The notes under the pieces were generated by a model. The model made no database searches. It was not told the origin of the DNA and was given only the letters and a program-made list of their open reading frames with translations. From assembly GCA_904398675.1 (NCBI GenBank), contig CAJFPI010000088.1:1-28359 (forward strand): a stretch of 28,359 nucleotides of DNA, read 5' to 3'. The DNA is from an uncultured Oscillospiraceae bacterium (lineage in GTDB: Bacteria > Bacillota > Clostridia > Oscillospirales > Oscillospiraceae). Both the position numbers and the translations under genes were made by a program. Positions 21,375 through 28,359 of the stretch are shown here, piece by piece. Position 1 is the stretch's first letter, and every line of letters starts with the position of its first letter.

Positions 21375-22310
21375 ATGATTCGTTACGTCTTGAAACGACT
21401 GCTGTTCATGATCCCCACGATCCTGATCACTTCCTTCCTGATCTATTTCGCCATGGATCTGGCGGGCGGCGACCCGGTGAATACCATTCTGCCGGAAAAC
21501 GCCACCACGGAGCAGAAGGAGGCGCTGCGGGAGGAGATGGGGCTGAACGACCCCTTCCTGATTCGGTACGCCCGCTACATGGGCGGACTGGTTACCGGCG
21601 ACATGGGCGAGTCCTATGTGACGGGCATCGACGTGTTTGACCGGTTTATGCAGTGCCTGCCTATGACATTGGCCCTGGGCGGCACGGCGCTGATCCTGGC
21701 GTGTATCATATCCGTTCCGCTGGGAATCTACACGGCCCTGAACCAAAACACCTGGAAGGACACCACGGGAATGGTGTTTGCCCTCTTCGGCGTGTCCATG
21801 CCCAACTTCTGGCTGGGCCTGATGCTGATGCTGGTGTTCGCGGTGAACCTCAACTGGCTGCCCTCCCAGGGCGCGGACGGGCCGAAGTATCTTGTCCTGC
21901 CGGCGGTGACGGTGGGGCTGGGCCTGGCCGCCCTCATCACCCGCACCACCCGCTCGGCCATGCTGGACGTGATCCGGGCCGACTACATGACCACCGCCAA
22001 GGCCAAGGGCGCCTCCCGTCGGCGGGTGATCTATTACCACGGCCTGAAAAACGCCATGATCCCCATTGTCACCGCCATCGGCATGCAGTTCAGCCTGGTG
22101 ATGACGGGCTCCGCTCTGGCGGAGGTGGTGTTCTCCTGGCCCGGCATTGGACGGCTGGTCTTTGAGTCCATCGACAAGCGCGACATCCCCACGGTGACCG
22201 GTTCCATCATCCTCTGCTGTATCCTGATGAGCATTATCAACCTGGTGGTGGACCTGATCTACGCGTTCCTGGATCCGCGGATCAAGGCGCAGTATTCTAA
22301 CAAGGGGTGA
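21375..22310 (+). CDS. dppB: ABC transporter permease, DppB type
   Basis: DppB is one of two membrane channels of peptide/nickel-type ABC importers. The 311-residue protein begins MIRYVLKRLLFMIPTILITS, the usual first membrane helix. It has a periplasm-side loop up to about residue 90, further membrane helices, and the EAA coupling loop near DYMTTAKAKGASRRRVIYYH and GLKNAMIPIVTAIG. The start is ATG 21375, with GAGAG and AAGGAGAG just upstream. An ATG 8 nt earlier is out of frame and closes within three codons. It is followed by dppC after 4 nt. Confidence 0.94.
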   Translation: MIRYVLKRLLFMIPTILITSFLIYFAMDLAGGDPVNTILPENATTEQKEALREEMGLNDPFLIRYARYMGGLVTGDMGESYVTGIDVFDRFMQCLPMTLALGGTALILACIISVPLGIYTALNQNTWKDTTGMVFALFGVSMPNFWLGLMLMLVFAVNLNWLPSQGADGPKYLVLPAVTVGLGLAALITRTTRSAMLDVIRADYMTTAKAKGASRRRVIYYHGLKNAMIPIVTAIGMQFSLVMTGSALAEVVFSWPGIGRLVFESIDKRDIPTVTGSIILCCILMSIINLVVDLIYAFLDPRIKAQYSNKG

Positions 22311-22314
22311 TACG

Positions 22315-23208
22315 ATGAACGAGACAGTGAAAGTGGCAGATAACCTGCAGGAGTATAAGGGCCGCTCCCTGGCCCAGGAGACCTGGCACAGGCTCCTGAA
22401 AAACAAGGGCGCTGTGGTGGGCATGATCTTTATGGTTCTGCTCTTCATTCTGGCCTGCAGCGGCGACCTTCTTTACGACTATGACACCGAGATCGCCGGC
22501 ATGATTATGTCCGAGGCCCGTGAGGCGCCCAGCCTGGCCCACCCCTTCGGCACCGACCAGCTGGGCCGTGACGTCATGGCCCGCGTGATCTACGGCTCCC
22601 GCTACTCCCTCATCATCGGCGTGGGCAGCGTGGCCCTGGGCCTGATTGTGGGCCTTATTACCGGGTCTCTCGCCGGTTTCTACGGCGGCGGCTGGGATCA
22701 GCTGGTGATGCGCGCCAACGATATTCTCTACTCCATCCCCAACATCATGCTGGCCGTCGTGATCGTCCAGCTGCTGGGCACCAGCATCCTGAGCCTGGTG
22801 ATCGCGCTGTCGATCAGCTCGGCGACCTCATTTGCCAAAATAACGCGTGCCTCAGTCATGACCATCCGGGACCAGGAGTATGTGGAGTCGGCCTACGCCA
22901 TGGGCCTTCCCACCTGGAAGATCATTCTCAAGCACATCATTCCCAACTGCCTGAGCCCCATCATCGTCCAGGTGACGCTGTCCATCGGTTCCAACATCAT
23001 CTCCGCCTCCTCCCTGAGCTTTCTGGGCGTGGGCGTGCCCATCCCGACGCCGGAGTGGGGGACCATGCTGGCCGACGGCCGTCTGTATATCCGCAGCGAG
23101 CCCTGGATGTGCATCTTCCCCGGCCTTGCCATCATGCTGACCGTTCTGGCTCTGAACCTGATGGGCGACGGCCTGCGGGATGCGTTGGATCCCAAGCTGA
23201 AGAGATAA
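22315..23208 (+). CDS. dppC: ABC transporter permease, DppC type
   Basis: DppC is the second channel subunit. The 297-residue protein has a short cytoplasmic N-terminus, a first membrane helix GMIFMVLLFILACSG, and the family motif HPFGTDQLGRDVMARVIYG near 76-94. The EAA loop EYVESAYAMGLPTWKIILKH and the C-terminal GDGLRDALDPKLKR are typical of DppC/OppC. The ribosome site AAGGGG precedes the ATG. It lies 4 nt after dppB and 13 nt before dppD, so it is in the same operon. Confidence 0.94.
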   Translation: MNETVKVADNLQEYKGRSLAQETWHRLLKNKGAVVGMIFMVLLFILACSGDLLYDYDTEIAGMIMSEAREAPSLAHPFGTDQLGRDVMARVIYGSRYSLIIGVGSVALGLIVGLITGSLAGFYGGGWDQLVMRANDILYSIPNIMLAVVIVQLLGTSILSLVIALSISSATSFAKITRASVMTIRDQEYVESAYAMGLPTWKIILKHIIPNCLSPIIVQVTLSIGSNIISASSLSFLGVGVPIPTPEWGTMLADGRLYIRSEPWMCIFPGLAIMLTVLALNLMGDGLRDALDPKLKR

Positions 23209-23221
23209 GGGGGATAGACGG

Positions 23222-24268
23222 ATGAGCGAAAAGAATTTGGAGAAAACCACCGCCGCGGCGGTGGAGCAGGAGAGAGACCATATCCTGGATATCAAGGACT
23301 TGGTGGTCCATTTTGAGACCGACGACGGCTGTGTCTGCGCCATCAACGGCCTGAACCTCTCCGTCCGGCGGGAGAAAACCCTGGGACTGGTGGGTGAGAC
23401 CGGCGCCGGCAAGACCACCACGGCCCTCAGCATTCTGAACCTGGTCCCCAGCCCTCCGGGCGTCATCAAGGGCGGCTCCATCGTGCTGGACGGCAAGGAC
23501 GTCCTGCAGATGAGCGAGAAGGAGCTGGAGCACATGCGCGGCAACGAGGTGGCCATGATCTTCCAGGATCCCATGACCGCCCTGAACCCGGTGATGACCG
23601 TGGGCGAGCAGATCGCCGAGAGCGTCATGCTCCATGAAAACCTGTCCCAGAAGGATGCCTTTGAGCGGGCCAAGGAGATGCTCAAGATGGTGGGCATCGC
23701 GGAGAGCCGCGCCTATGACTATCCCCACCAGTTCTCCGGCGGCATGCGCCAGCGCGTGGTCATCGCCATTGCCCTGGCCTGCCGGCCCCACTTCCTGATC
23801 GCCGACGAGCCTACCACCGCCCTGGATGTGACCATTCAGGCCCAGGTGCTGGACCTGATGAAGGAGCTGATTGACAATAACCATATGTCCATGCTCCTCA
23901 TCACCCATGACCTGGGCGTTGTGGCGGAGGTGTGCGACGATGTGGCCGTGATGTATGCCGGCCGGATCGTGGAGGTGGGCACCACCGACGAGGTGTTCAA
24001 CGACACCCGCCACCCCTATACAGAAGGCCTCTTTGACTCTCTGCCCAACCTGAAGGAGCAGGGGGAGGAGCTGGTCCCCATCAAGGGGATGATGCCGGAC
24101 CCCATGCACCTGCCGGAGGGATGTACCTTTGCGCCCCGGTGCCCCTACGCCACTGAGGCGTGCACCCAGTCGGTGCCGGAGCTGCGTCATGTGAATGGCA
24201 GCCACTATGTGGCCTGCCACGCCTATGACGATCCGAGCTTCCGCTTAAGGAGGAACGCAAATGGCTGA
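23222..24268 (+). CDS. dppD: ABC transporter ATP-binding protein, DppD type
   Basis: DppD is one of two ATPases powering the importer. The 348-residue protein has Walker A GETGAGKT (58-65), the Q-loop in IFQDPMTALNP, signature FSGGMRQR (171-178), Walker B LIADEP (192-197) and H-loop LLITHD. The C-terminal oligopeptide-transporter extension carries four cysteines (GCTFAPRCPYATEAC and YVACH), as in family members reported to bind an Fe-S cluster. It overlaps dppF by 8 nt, and dppF has its own AAGGAGG-type site within the end of this gene. Confidence 0.95.
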   Translation: MSEKNLEKTTAAAVEQERDHILDIKDLVVHFETDDGCVCAINGLNLSVRREKTLGLVGETGAGKTTTALSILNLVPSPPGVIKGGSIVLDGKDVLQMSEKELEHMRGNEVAMIFQDPMTALNPVMTVGEQIAESVMLHENLSQKDAFERAKEMLKMVGIAESRAYDYPHQFSGGMRQRVVIAIALACRPHFLIADEPTTALDVTIQAQVLDLMKELIDNNHMSMLLITHDLGVVAEVCDDVAVMYAGRIVEVGTTDEVFNDTRHPYTEGLFDSLPNLKEQGEELVPIKGMMPDPMHLPEGCTFAPRCPYATEACTQSVPELRHVNGSHYVACHAYDDPSFRLRRNANG

Positions 24269-25223
24269 GAAAAAGATTATTCTGGAAGTCCAGAATCTGA
24301 CCAAGTATTTTGACACGCCCAAGGGAAAGCTTCACGCAGTGGACGGGGTGAACTTTACCATTGAAGAGGGCAAGACCCTGGGTATCGTGGGCGAGTCCGG
24401 CTGCGGTAAGTCCACCACCGGCCGCACCCTCCTCAAGCTCCTGGAGCCCACCGCCGGCAAGATCATCTTTGACGGCCAGGACATCACCAACTACCGCCGC
24501 TCCCAGATGCGGAAGATGCGCACCGAGATGCAGATGATCTTCCAGGATCCCTTCTCCTCGCTGGATCCCCGCCAGAGCATCATGCAGCTGATCAGCGAGC
24601 CCATCAAGGAGCACAAGCTGCTCAGCAGCAAGGCGGAGATCGAGAAACGGACGCTGGAGCTGATGGACATTGTGGGTCTGGCCCGCCGGTTCGTCAATAC
24701 ATACCCCCATGAGCTGGACGGCGGCCGCCGTCAGCGTATCGGCATTGCCCGGGCTCTGGCGGTGAACCCCAAGCTCATCGTCTGCGACGAGCCTGTGTCC
24801 GCTCTGGACGTTTCCATTCAGGCGCAGATCCTCAACCTGCTCAAGCAGCTGCAGCGGGACATGGGCCTGACCTATGTCTTTATCACCCACGACTTGAGCG
24901 TGGTGAAGTACTTCTCCGACGACATCGCCGTGATGTATCTGGGGCAGATGGTGGAGAAGGCTCCCTCCGCGGAGATCTTTGCCAATCCCACCCACCCCTA
25001 CACCCAGGCGCTGCTGTCCGCCATCCCCATCCCGGTGGTGGGCAAGGATAAGCCGCCGCGCAAGCTGCTGCGGGGCGAGATCACCTCGCCGGTAAACCTG
25101 CCGGATCAGTGCCGGTTCATGAAACGGTGCGACGCCTGCCAGGAGTGCTGCAAGAACAACAGTAACCCCCAGCTGCGTGAAATCGCGCCCAACCACTTTG
25201 TGGCCTGCCATATTGCAAAATAA
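24261..25223 (+). CDS. dppF: ABC transporter ATP-binding protein, DppF type
   Basis: DppF is the partner ATPase of DppD. The 320-residue protein has Walker A GESGCGKST (44-52), Q-loop IFQDPFSSLDP, Walker B LIVCDEP and H-loop FITHDLS, with a four-cysteine C-terminal extension (QCRFMKRCDACQECC, ACH). The ABC signature is ELDGGRRQR (151-159) instead of LSGGQ, so the serine that contacts ATP in the partner subunit is an aspartate. I have the impression that this variant occurs in other Clostridia, so it is probably functional. A terminator follows 33 nt after the stop. Confidence 0.94.
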   Translation: MAEKKIILEVQNLTKYFDTPKGKLHAVDGVNFTIEEGKTLGIVGESGCGKSTTGRTLLKLLEPTAGKIIFDGQDITNYRRSQMRKMRTEMQMIFQDPFSSLDPRQSIMQLISEPIKEHKLLSSKAEIEKRTLELMDIVGLARRFVNTYPHELDGGRRQRIGIARALAVNPKLIVCDEPVSALDVSIQAQILNLLKQLQRDMGLTYVFITHDLSVVKYFSDDIAVMYLGQMVEKAPSAEIFANPTHPYTQALLSAIPIPVVGKDKPPRKLLRGEITSPVNLPDQCRFMKRCDACQECCKNNSNPQLREIAPNHFVACHIAK

Positions 25224-25256
25224 AAACTGCATCACGGCCGTGCATTGAGAGCTTGA

Positions 25257-25292
25257 GAAAGGAGCACCGACAAAAAGGGGTGCTCCTTTCTT
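25257..25292 (+). terminator. Intrinsic terminator of the Dpp cluster
   Basis: A perfect 12-bp stem, GAAAGGAGCACC (25257-25268) with its complement (25279-25290), encloses a 10-nt loop. It is followed by TT and an AT-rich base. The U-tract is partly inside the stem. Confidence 0.8.
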
Positions 25293-25369
25293 AAATCGCG
25301 CCGTACCGGGCTTTGTGGCGCGTTGTGCCGGCAGAGCGCACGGCCCTGCTGCGCGGAGGAGACGAAGGA

Positions 25370-26116
25370 ATGACGAAGAATTTTGCCCATCGGGGGTTCA
25401 GCGGTCGGTACCCGGAGAATACCATGCTGGCCTTTCGGAAGGCCGTTGAGGCGGGAGCGGACGGCATCGAGCTGGACGTCCATCTCTCCAAGGACGGCTG
25501 CCCTGTGATCATCCATGATGAGACGGTGGAGCGCACCTGCGGCGCTGCCGGCCGTGTGGGTCAGCTGACGCTGGAGGAGCTGCGGAGCCTGGATGCGTCC
25601 TATCTCTGGCGGGGGCGGGTAGGTGAAAACCCCATTCCCACCCTGCGTGAGTACTGCCAGATGGCGGCGGACCTGCCGCTGATTACCAATATAGAACTGA
25701 AAACCAATATCTGTGAATACCCTGGAATTGAGGAGAAGGTTCTGGGGCTGATCCGGGAGTTCCATTTGGAGGACCGGGTCATTATCTCCAGCTTTAACCA
25801 CTACAGCGTCCTGCGGATGCGGGGGCTGGCGCCGGAGCTGAAATACGGCCTGCTCAGCGAGAGCTGGCTTGTGAGGGCAGGGAAATATGTCAGCGACCTG
25901 GGAATCCCCTGCTATCACCCCATCTACGGCAACCTGACGCCTGCCCATGTGAGAGAGCTGAAACAGTACGGGCTGGAGATCAACACCTTCACGGTCAATA
26001 CGGAGGATGAGGTCCGCCGCCTGGCCGATCTGCAGGTGGATGCCGTTATCGGGAATTACCCGGATATGGCAAAGCGGGTGCTGGAACGGCGGCAGAGCCA
26101 GAGCGCCCGAACTTGA
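25370..26116 (+). CDS. ugpQ: Cytoplasmic glycerophosphodiester phosphodiesterase (UgpQ type)
   Basis: The enzyme hydrolyses glycerophosphodiesters such as glycerophosphoethanolamine to glycerol-3-phosphate and the alcohol. The 248-residue protein shows FAHRGFSGRYPENT (H7, R8), GADGIELDVHLSKDG (metal-binding E and D), VIIHDETVERT (catalytic H), LITNIELKT and a C-terminal INTFTVNTEDEV, covering the GDPD TIM barrel. There is no signal peptide, so it is cytoplasmic. The start is ATG 25370, 9 nt after GGAGGA; the frame is open upstream but without a better site. It lies after the Dpp terminator and 25 nt before the MgtC gene, so the two may form an operon. I see no convincing promoter. Confidence 0.94.
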   Translation: MTKNFAHRGFSGRYPENTMLAFRKAVEAGADGIELDVHLSKDGCPVIIHDETVERTCGAAGRVGQLTLEELRSLDASYLWRGRVGENPIPTLREYCQMAADLPLITNIELKTNICEYPGIEEKVLGLIREFHLEDRVIISSFNHYSVLRMRGLAPELKYGLLSESWLVRAGKYVSDLGIPCYHPIYGNLTPAHVRELKQYGLEINTFTVNTEDEVRRLADLQVDAVIGNYPDMAKRVLERRQSQSART

Positions 26117-26141
26117 TACCCGATCAAAGGAGCGATTGCCT

Positions 26142-26837
26142 ATGAATGCTGATATGGCTTTGAACTGGATCATCGAGACGCCTCTGATCCTGCGGGACCT
26201 GACAGGTGTGGCAGTGCTGCTGCGGCTGCTGCTGGCCACGCTGGTGGGGGGGCTGATCGGCTGGGAGCGCGGACGGCACGGTCGTGCTGCCGGTCTCCGG
26301 ACCCACATCATGGTGTGCCTGGGCGCCTGCCTTGCCTCCATGCTGGGGATGTACACCTCCACAGTGCTGGGAATGGACGGGGATCCGAACCGTGTGGCCG
26401 CGCAGGTCATCTCCGGAATCGGTTTCCTGGGCGTGGGGACCATCATCGTGGGCCGCTCCTCCCAGGTGACAGGTCTGACAACTGCCGCCGGACTGTGGGC
26501 CACCGCCTCCATCGGCCTGGCGCTGGGGACCGGCTTTTACTGGGGAGCCATTTTTGCCACAGGGTTTGTGTTGGTTGCCATGACCTTCTTGGCCAAGGTG
26601 GAGCGGCGGACAAAGGATGGCAGGCTCTGCGAGCACATCTATCTGGAGCTGAAGAGCGTGGAGGATGTGAACTGCCTGATCAGGGATACCGCCCAGTGGG
26701 ACCGGGAGATCGATGTGGTGCCGCCCCGCAGCGGCTGCTCCGGCAACGCGGGGGTGGAGATCAACTTCCCCGCCCAGATCCCACAGGATCTGCTGAATGC
26801 CCTGGAAGATATGGATTATGTGCTGTTTGTCCTGTAA
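26142..26837 (+). CDS. MgtC/SapB/SrpB family membrane protein
   Basis: MgtC-family proteins are inner-membrane proteins linked in various bacteria to magnesium limitation, virulence or ATP synthase control. The 231-residue product has a membrane domain up to about residue 145, with RLLLATLVGGLIGWERGRHG and AAGLRTHIMVCLGACLASM, then ISGIGFLGVGTIIV and GLTTAAGLWATASIGLALG, the conserved MgtC core. A soluble C-terminal domain of about 80 residues follows. ATG 26142 follows AAAGGAGCG by 7 nt. The exact role is unknown in this setting. Confidence 0.9.
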   Translation: MNADMALNWIIETPLILRDLTGVAVLLRLLLATLVGGLIGWERGRHGRAAGLRTHIMVCLGACLASMLGMYTSTVLGMDGDPNRVAAQVISGIGFLGVGTIIVGRSSQVTGLTTAAGLWATASIGLALGTGFYWGAIFATGFVLVAMTFLAKVERRTKDGRLCEHIYLELKSVEDVNCLIRDTAQWDREIDVVPPRSGCSGNAGVEINFPAQIPQDLLNALEDMDYVLFVL

Positions 26838-26846
26838 CAGGATCTA

Positions 26847-26892
26847 AACAGGAAAGAGAGGAGGCCCGGCCGGGCCTCCTCTCTTTCCTGTT
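26847..26892. terminator. Perfect 46-bp palindrome between convergent genes, likely bidirectional terminator
   Basis: Positions 26847-26869 are exactly complementary to 26870-26892 (23 + 23 nt with no spacer). The centre is GC-rich and the outer arms contain AACAGGAAAGAGAGG and its complement. It lies between the stop of the MgtC gene and the convergent kinase-like gene, overlapping the latter's stop codon by 2 nt. No classical U-run follows on either strand. Confidence 0.75.
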
Positions 26893-27715
26893 AGTCCAGA
26901 TATTCATGGGTAAAAGCATCCACCGGCAGCGCATCCGCCAGCTCCACCAGCGTGGGGTTGAATCCGCCTGTATAATCGAAAGGAACATCCCGCACTGTGG
27001 CGGTGGGGCTTTGACGATTGGGGAATGTGAGCGTGACCTGTGTTCCCACGCCCTCCGCGGAAACCGCAGAGAGGGTGCCGCCGTGCCCTCCGGCGATCCA
27101 CTGGCAGATGGGCAGCCCCAGACCCAGACCGTGGGGAGCGGGGTCGATCCGCTCGGGGTGGAGATACCGGTCAAAAAGAATGGGCAGCAGGTCCTGGGAG
27201 ATGCCGCAGCCTGTGTCAGACACCGACAGCTCCACGGTCTCCTCCGTAATAGACAGCGAGAGGGTAATAGCACCGCCGGAGGGGGTGAATTTCATGGAAT
27301 TGGACAGGAGATTGAGCACCAGACGCTCGATCCCGTCCTGATTGAAAGAAGTCACAGTCTGATCCCCGCTGAACAAAAAGTGCAGGGACTGGCCGCGCAT
27401 TTTTGTCAACGGCTCCACACGCAGATACAGCTCACGGCACAGCTGAAAAAGGTCGCCGCTGCGGAGAGGAAGAGCGTCCGCACTGGAAAAGGCGGCAGCG
27501 TCGGAGAGATTGTTGGCAAAACGAAGGAGCTGATAATAGCTCTGGGAGAGCAGAGCGGCATTGCGGTCCAGCTCCGGGTCCAGCTCCCGCCGTTCCGGCG
27601 GTGCGAGATGGGTCAGGGCGCTGTGGATGTTTCCCAGAGGGGTCCGCAGCTGTCCTGAAATCTGGAACAGCAGCTGTCCCAGAAGATCTTTGTCATTATG
27701 TTGCGGCGTCACCAT
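26891..27715 (-). CDS. Histidine-kinase-like protein lacking the phosphoacceptor histidine
   Basis: The 274-residue soluble protein has a HisKA-like helical pair (about 10-75) and a complete HATPase_c domain: N-box VLNLLSNSMKFTP (N139), G1 SVSDTGCGI, and G2 HGLGLGLPI. The H-box reads FQISGQLRTPLGNI, so the usual S-H-E-L-R-T-P is S-G-Q-L-R-T-P and the phosphorylated histidine is glycine 21. It has no sensor or membrane domain and no response regulator gene beside it. A 55-residue C-terminal extension follows the ATPase domain. AGGAGG lies 3 nt from the ATG and 6 nt from the following GTG codon, so the start is uncertain by one residue. Its role is unknown. Confidence 0.85.
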   Translation of the reverse strand: MVTPQHNDKDLLGQLLFQISGQLRTPLGNIHSALTHLAPPERRELDPELDRNAALLSQSYYQLLRFANNLSDAAAFSSADALPLRSGDLFQLCRELYLRVEPLTKMRGQSLHFLFSGDQTVTSFNQDGIERLVLNLLSNSMKFTPSGGAITLSLSITEETVELSVSDTGCGISQDLLPILFDRYLHPERIDPAPHGLGLGLPICQWIAGGHGGTLSAVSAEGVGTQVTLTFPNRQSPTATVRDVPFDYTGGFNPTLVELADALPVDAFTHEYLD

Positions 27716-27797
27716 TCACCTCCTGTTTCCTCTATCCTGTGTAAAAACGGGCAGATCGGCTCATGTAAATTGCACCTTTTATACGAACGTCGTGAAG

Positions 27798-27826
27798 ATT
27801 ATAACAAATTTTTGTAGAAATTACAA
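27798..27826 (-). promoter_or_regulatory. Promoter of the kinase-like gene
   Basis: TTGTAA (27821-27826) and TATAAT (27798-27803) on the minus strand are separated by 17 nt, in an AT-rich region about 80 nt upstream of the start codon. Confidence 0.75.
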
Positions 27827-27865
27827 GAAATTTGTCTGTAAACAAAATTTGAACAGAAAAAACGC

Positions 27866-27894
27866 TTTTCAATTCAAAAAACAAGGTGTATAAT
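27866..27894 (+). promoter_or_regulatory. Promoter of gap
   Basis: A perfect TATAAT (27889-27894) is preceded at 17 nt by TTTTCA (27866-27871), in an A/T-rich context. It lies 46 nt upstream of the gap ATG. Confidence 0.65.
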
Positions 27895-27939
27895 ACCCCT
27901 AGAAATTCGCAAAAGATTTTTTGAAGGGAGTTTTTTGTT

Positions 27940-28359
27940 ATGAGCATCAAAGTTGGTATCAATGGCTTTGGCCGTATTGGCCGCATGGTGTTCCGCGCCA
28001 GTGTGAATCATCCGGAGATCGAGATCGTCGGCATCAACGACCTCTGCCCCGCCGATTATCTGGCTTATATGCTGAAGTATGACACCATGCACGGCCAGTT
28101 CCAGGGGACTGTCTCCGCCACCGAGAACGCCATCGTGGTCAACGGCAAGGAGATCCCCATTTTTGCGGAGCGTAACCCCGCCGACCTGCCCTGGGGCAAG
28201 ATCGGGGCTGAGTATGTGGTGGAGTCCACCGGCCTGTTCCTGACCAAGGAGAAGGCCCAGGGCCACCTGGATGCCGGCGCCAAGAAGGTGGTCATGTCCG
28301 CCCCCTCCAAGGATGACACCCCCATGTTCGTGTGCGGCGTCAACCTGGACAAGTACACC
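27940..28359 (+). CDS. gap: Glyceraldehyde-3-phosphate dehydrogenase, N-terminal part (3' end outside window)
   Basis: GAPDH oxidises glyceraldehyde-3-phosphate with NAD+ and Pi in glycolysis. The first 140 codons are present: the NAD-binding Rossmann motif KVGINGFGRIGRMVFRAS, then VGINDLCPADYLAYMLKYDT, the HGQF segment and EYVVESTGLFLTKEKA, with AKKVVMSAPSKDDTPMFVCG at the end. The catalytic SCTTN motif lies just beyond the window. The ATG follows GAAGGGAG by 9 nt. The start region is AT-rich, with a good promoter, consistent with a highly expressed gene. Confidence 0.96.
   Translation, partial: MSIKVGINGFGRIGRMVFRASVNHPEIEIVGINDLCPADYLAYMLKYDTMHGQFQGTVSATENAIVVNGKEIPIFAERNPADLPWGKIGAEYVVESTGLFLTKEKAQGHLDAGAKKVVMSAPSKDDTPMFVCGVNLDKYT

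Noticed and set aside
1..28359. CRISPR array, insertion sequences, tRNA or rRNA genes, phage attachment sites
   Set aside because: No spaced identical repeats, transposase-like proteins, terminal inverted repeats or conserved RNA gene sequences were seen in either strand.

Overview
The window looks like a chromosomal segment of a GC-rich anaerobic member of the Bacillota, class Clostridia, probably an Oscillospirales gut organism of the Flavonifractor/Intestinimonas/Oscillibacter type. The evidence is strong AGGAGG-type ribosome sites, the holB-ricT gene pair, a pyruvate phosphate dikinase, GlpP- and EutVW-type antitermination control, and a Dpp-type transporter. The genus is an inference; the family assignments below are firmer. 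No mobile element, CRISPR array, tRNA or rRNA was seen.

Layout. (1) 1-770 (-): N-terminal part of pyruvate phosphate dikinase, divergent from (2) holB and ricT (1094-3250, +), which end at a strong hairpin terminator. (3) 3336-7137 (-): a glycerol-3-phosphate oxidation operon in the order glpP, GlpA-like FAD/[2Fe-2S] dehydrogenase, FAD/NAD oxidoreductase, DUF1667 protein. It has a consensus promoter and a leader terminator that is the probable target of the GlpP antiterminator. (4) 7134-18830 (-): an ethanolamine-utilisation microcompartment operon, eutV-eutW-(antitermination leader)-eutA-B-C-L-E-M-T-S-P. It continues without a visible terminator into an alkaline-phosphatase-superfamily hydrolase and an MFS transporter resembling organophosphate antiporters. 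(5) 19366-25223 (+): a family-5 solute-binding lipoprotein and a DppBCDF ABC transporter, with a long structured leader and a 410-nt structured spacer. (6) 25370-26837 (+): a cytoplasmic glycerophosphodiester phosphodiesterase and an MgtC-family membrane protein. (7) 26891-27715 (-): a kinase-like protein with an intact ATPase domain but no phosphoacceptor histidine. It is divergent from (8) gap (27940 to the window end).

How the parts may fit. A phosphodiesterase of the UgpQ type splits glycerophosphoethanolamine into ethanolamine and glycerol-3-phosphate. The eut genes here turn ethanolamine into ammonia, acetaldehyde and acetyl-CoA inside a protein shell, and the glp genes oxidise glycerol-3-phosphate to dihydroxyacetone phosphate, which enters glycolysis. 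The two genes at the tail of the eut operon (an OPA-like transporter and a phosphohydrolase) are plausible uptake and dephosphorylation steps for a phosphorylated head group. The window therefore reads as a candidate phospholipid-head-group utilisation locus. Each catabolic block carries its own RNA-based antitermination control. The eut set is incomplete here: no eutN-type vertex protein, eutD/pduL, eutG, eutQ or eutH is present.
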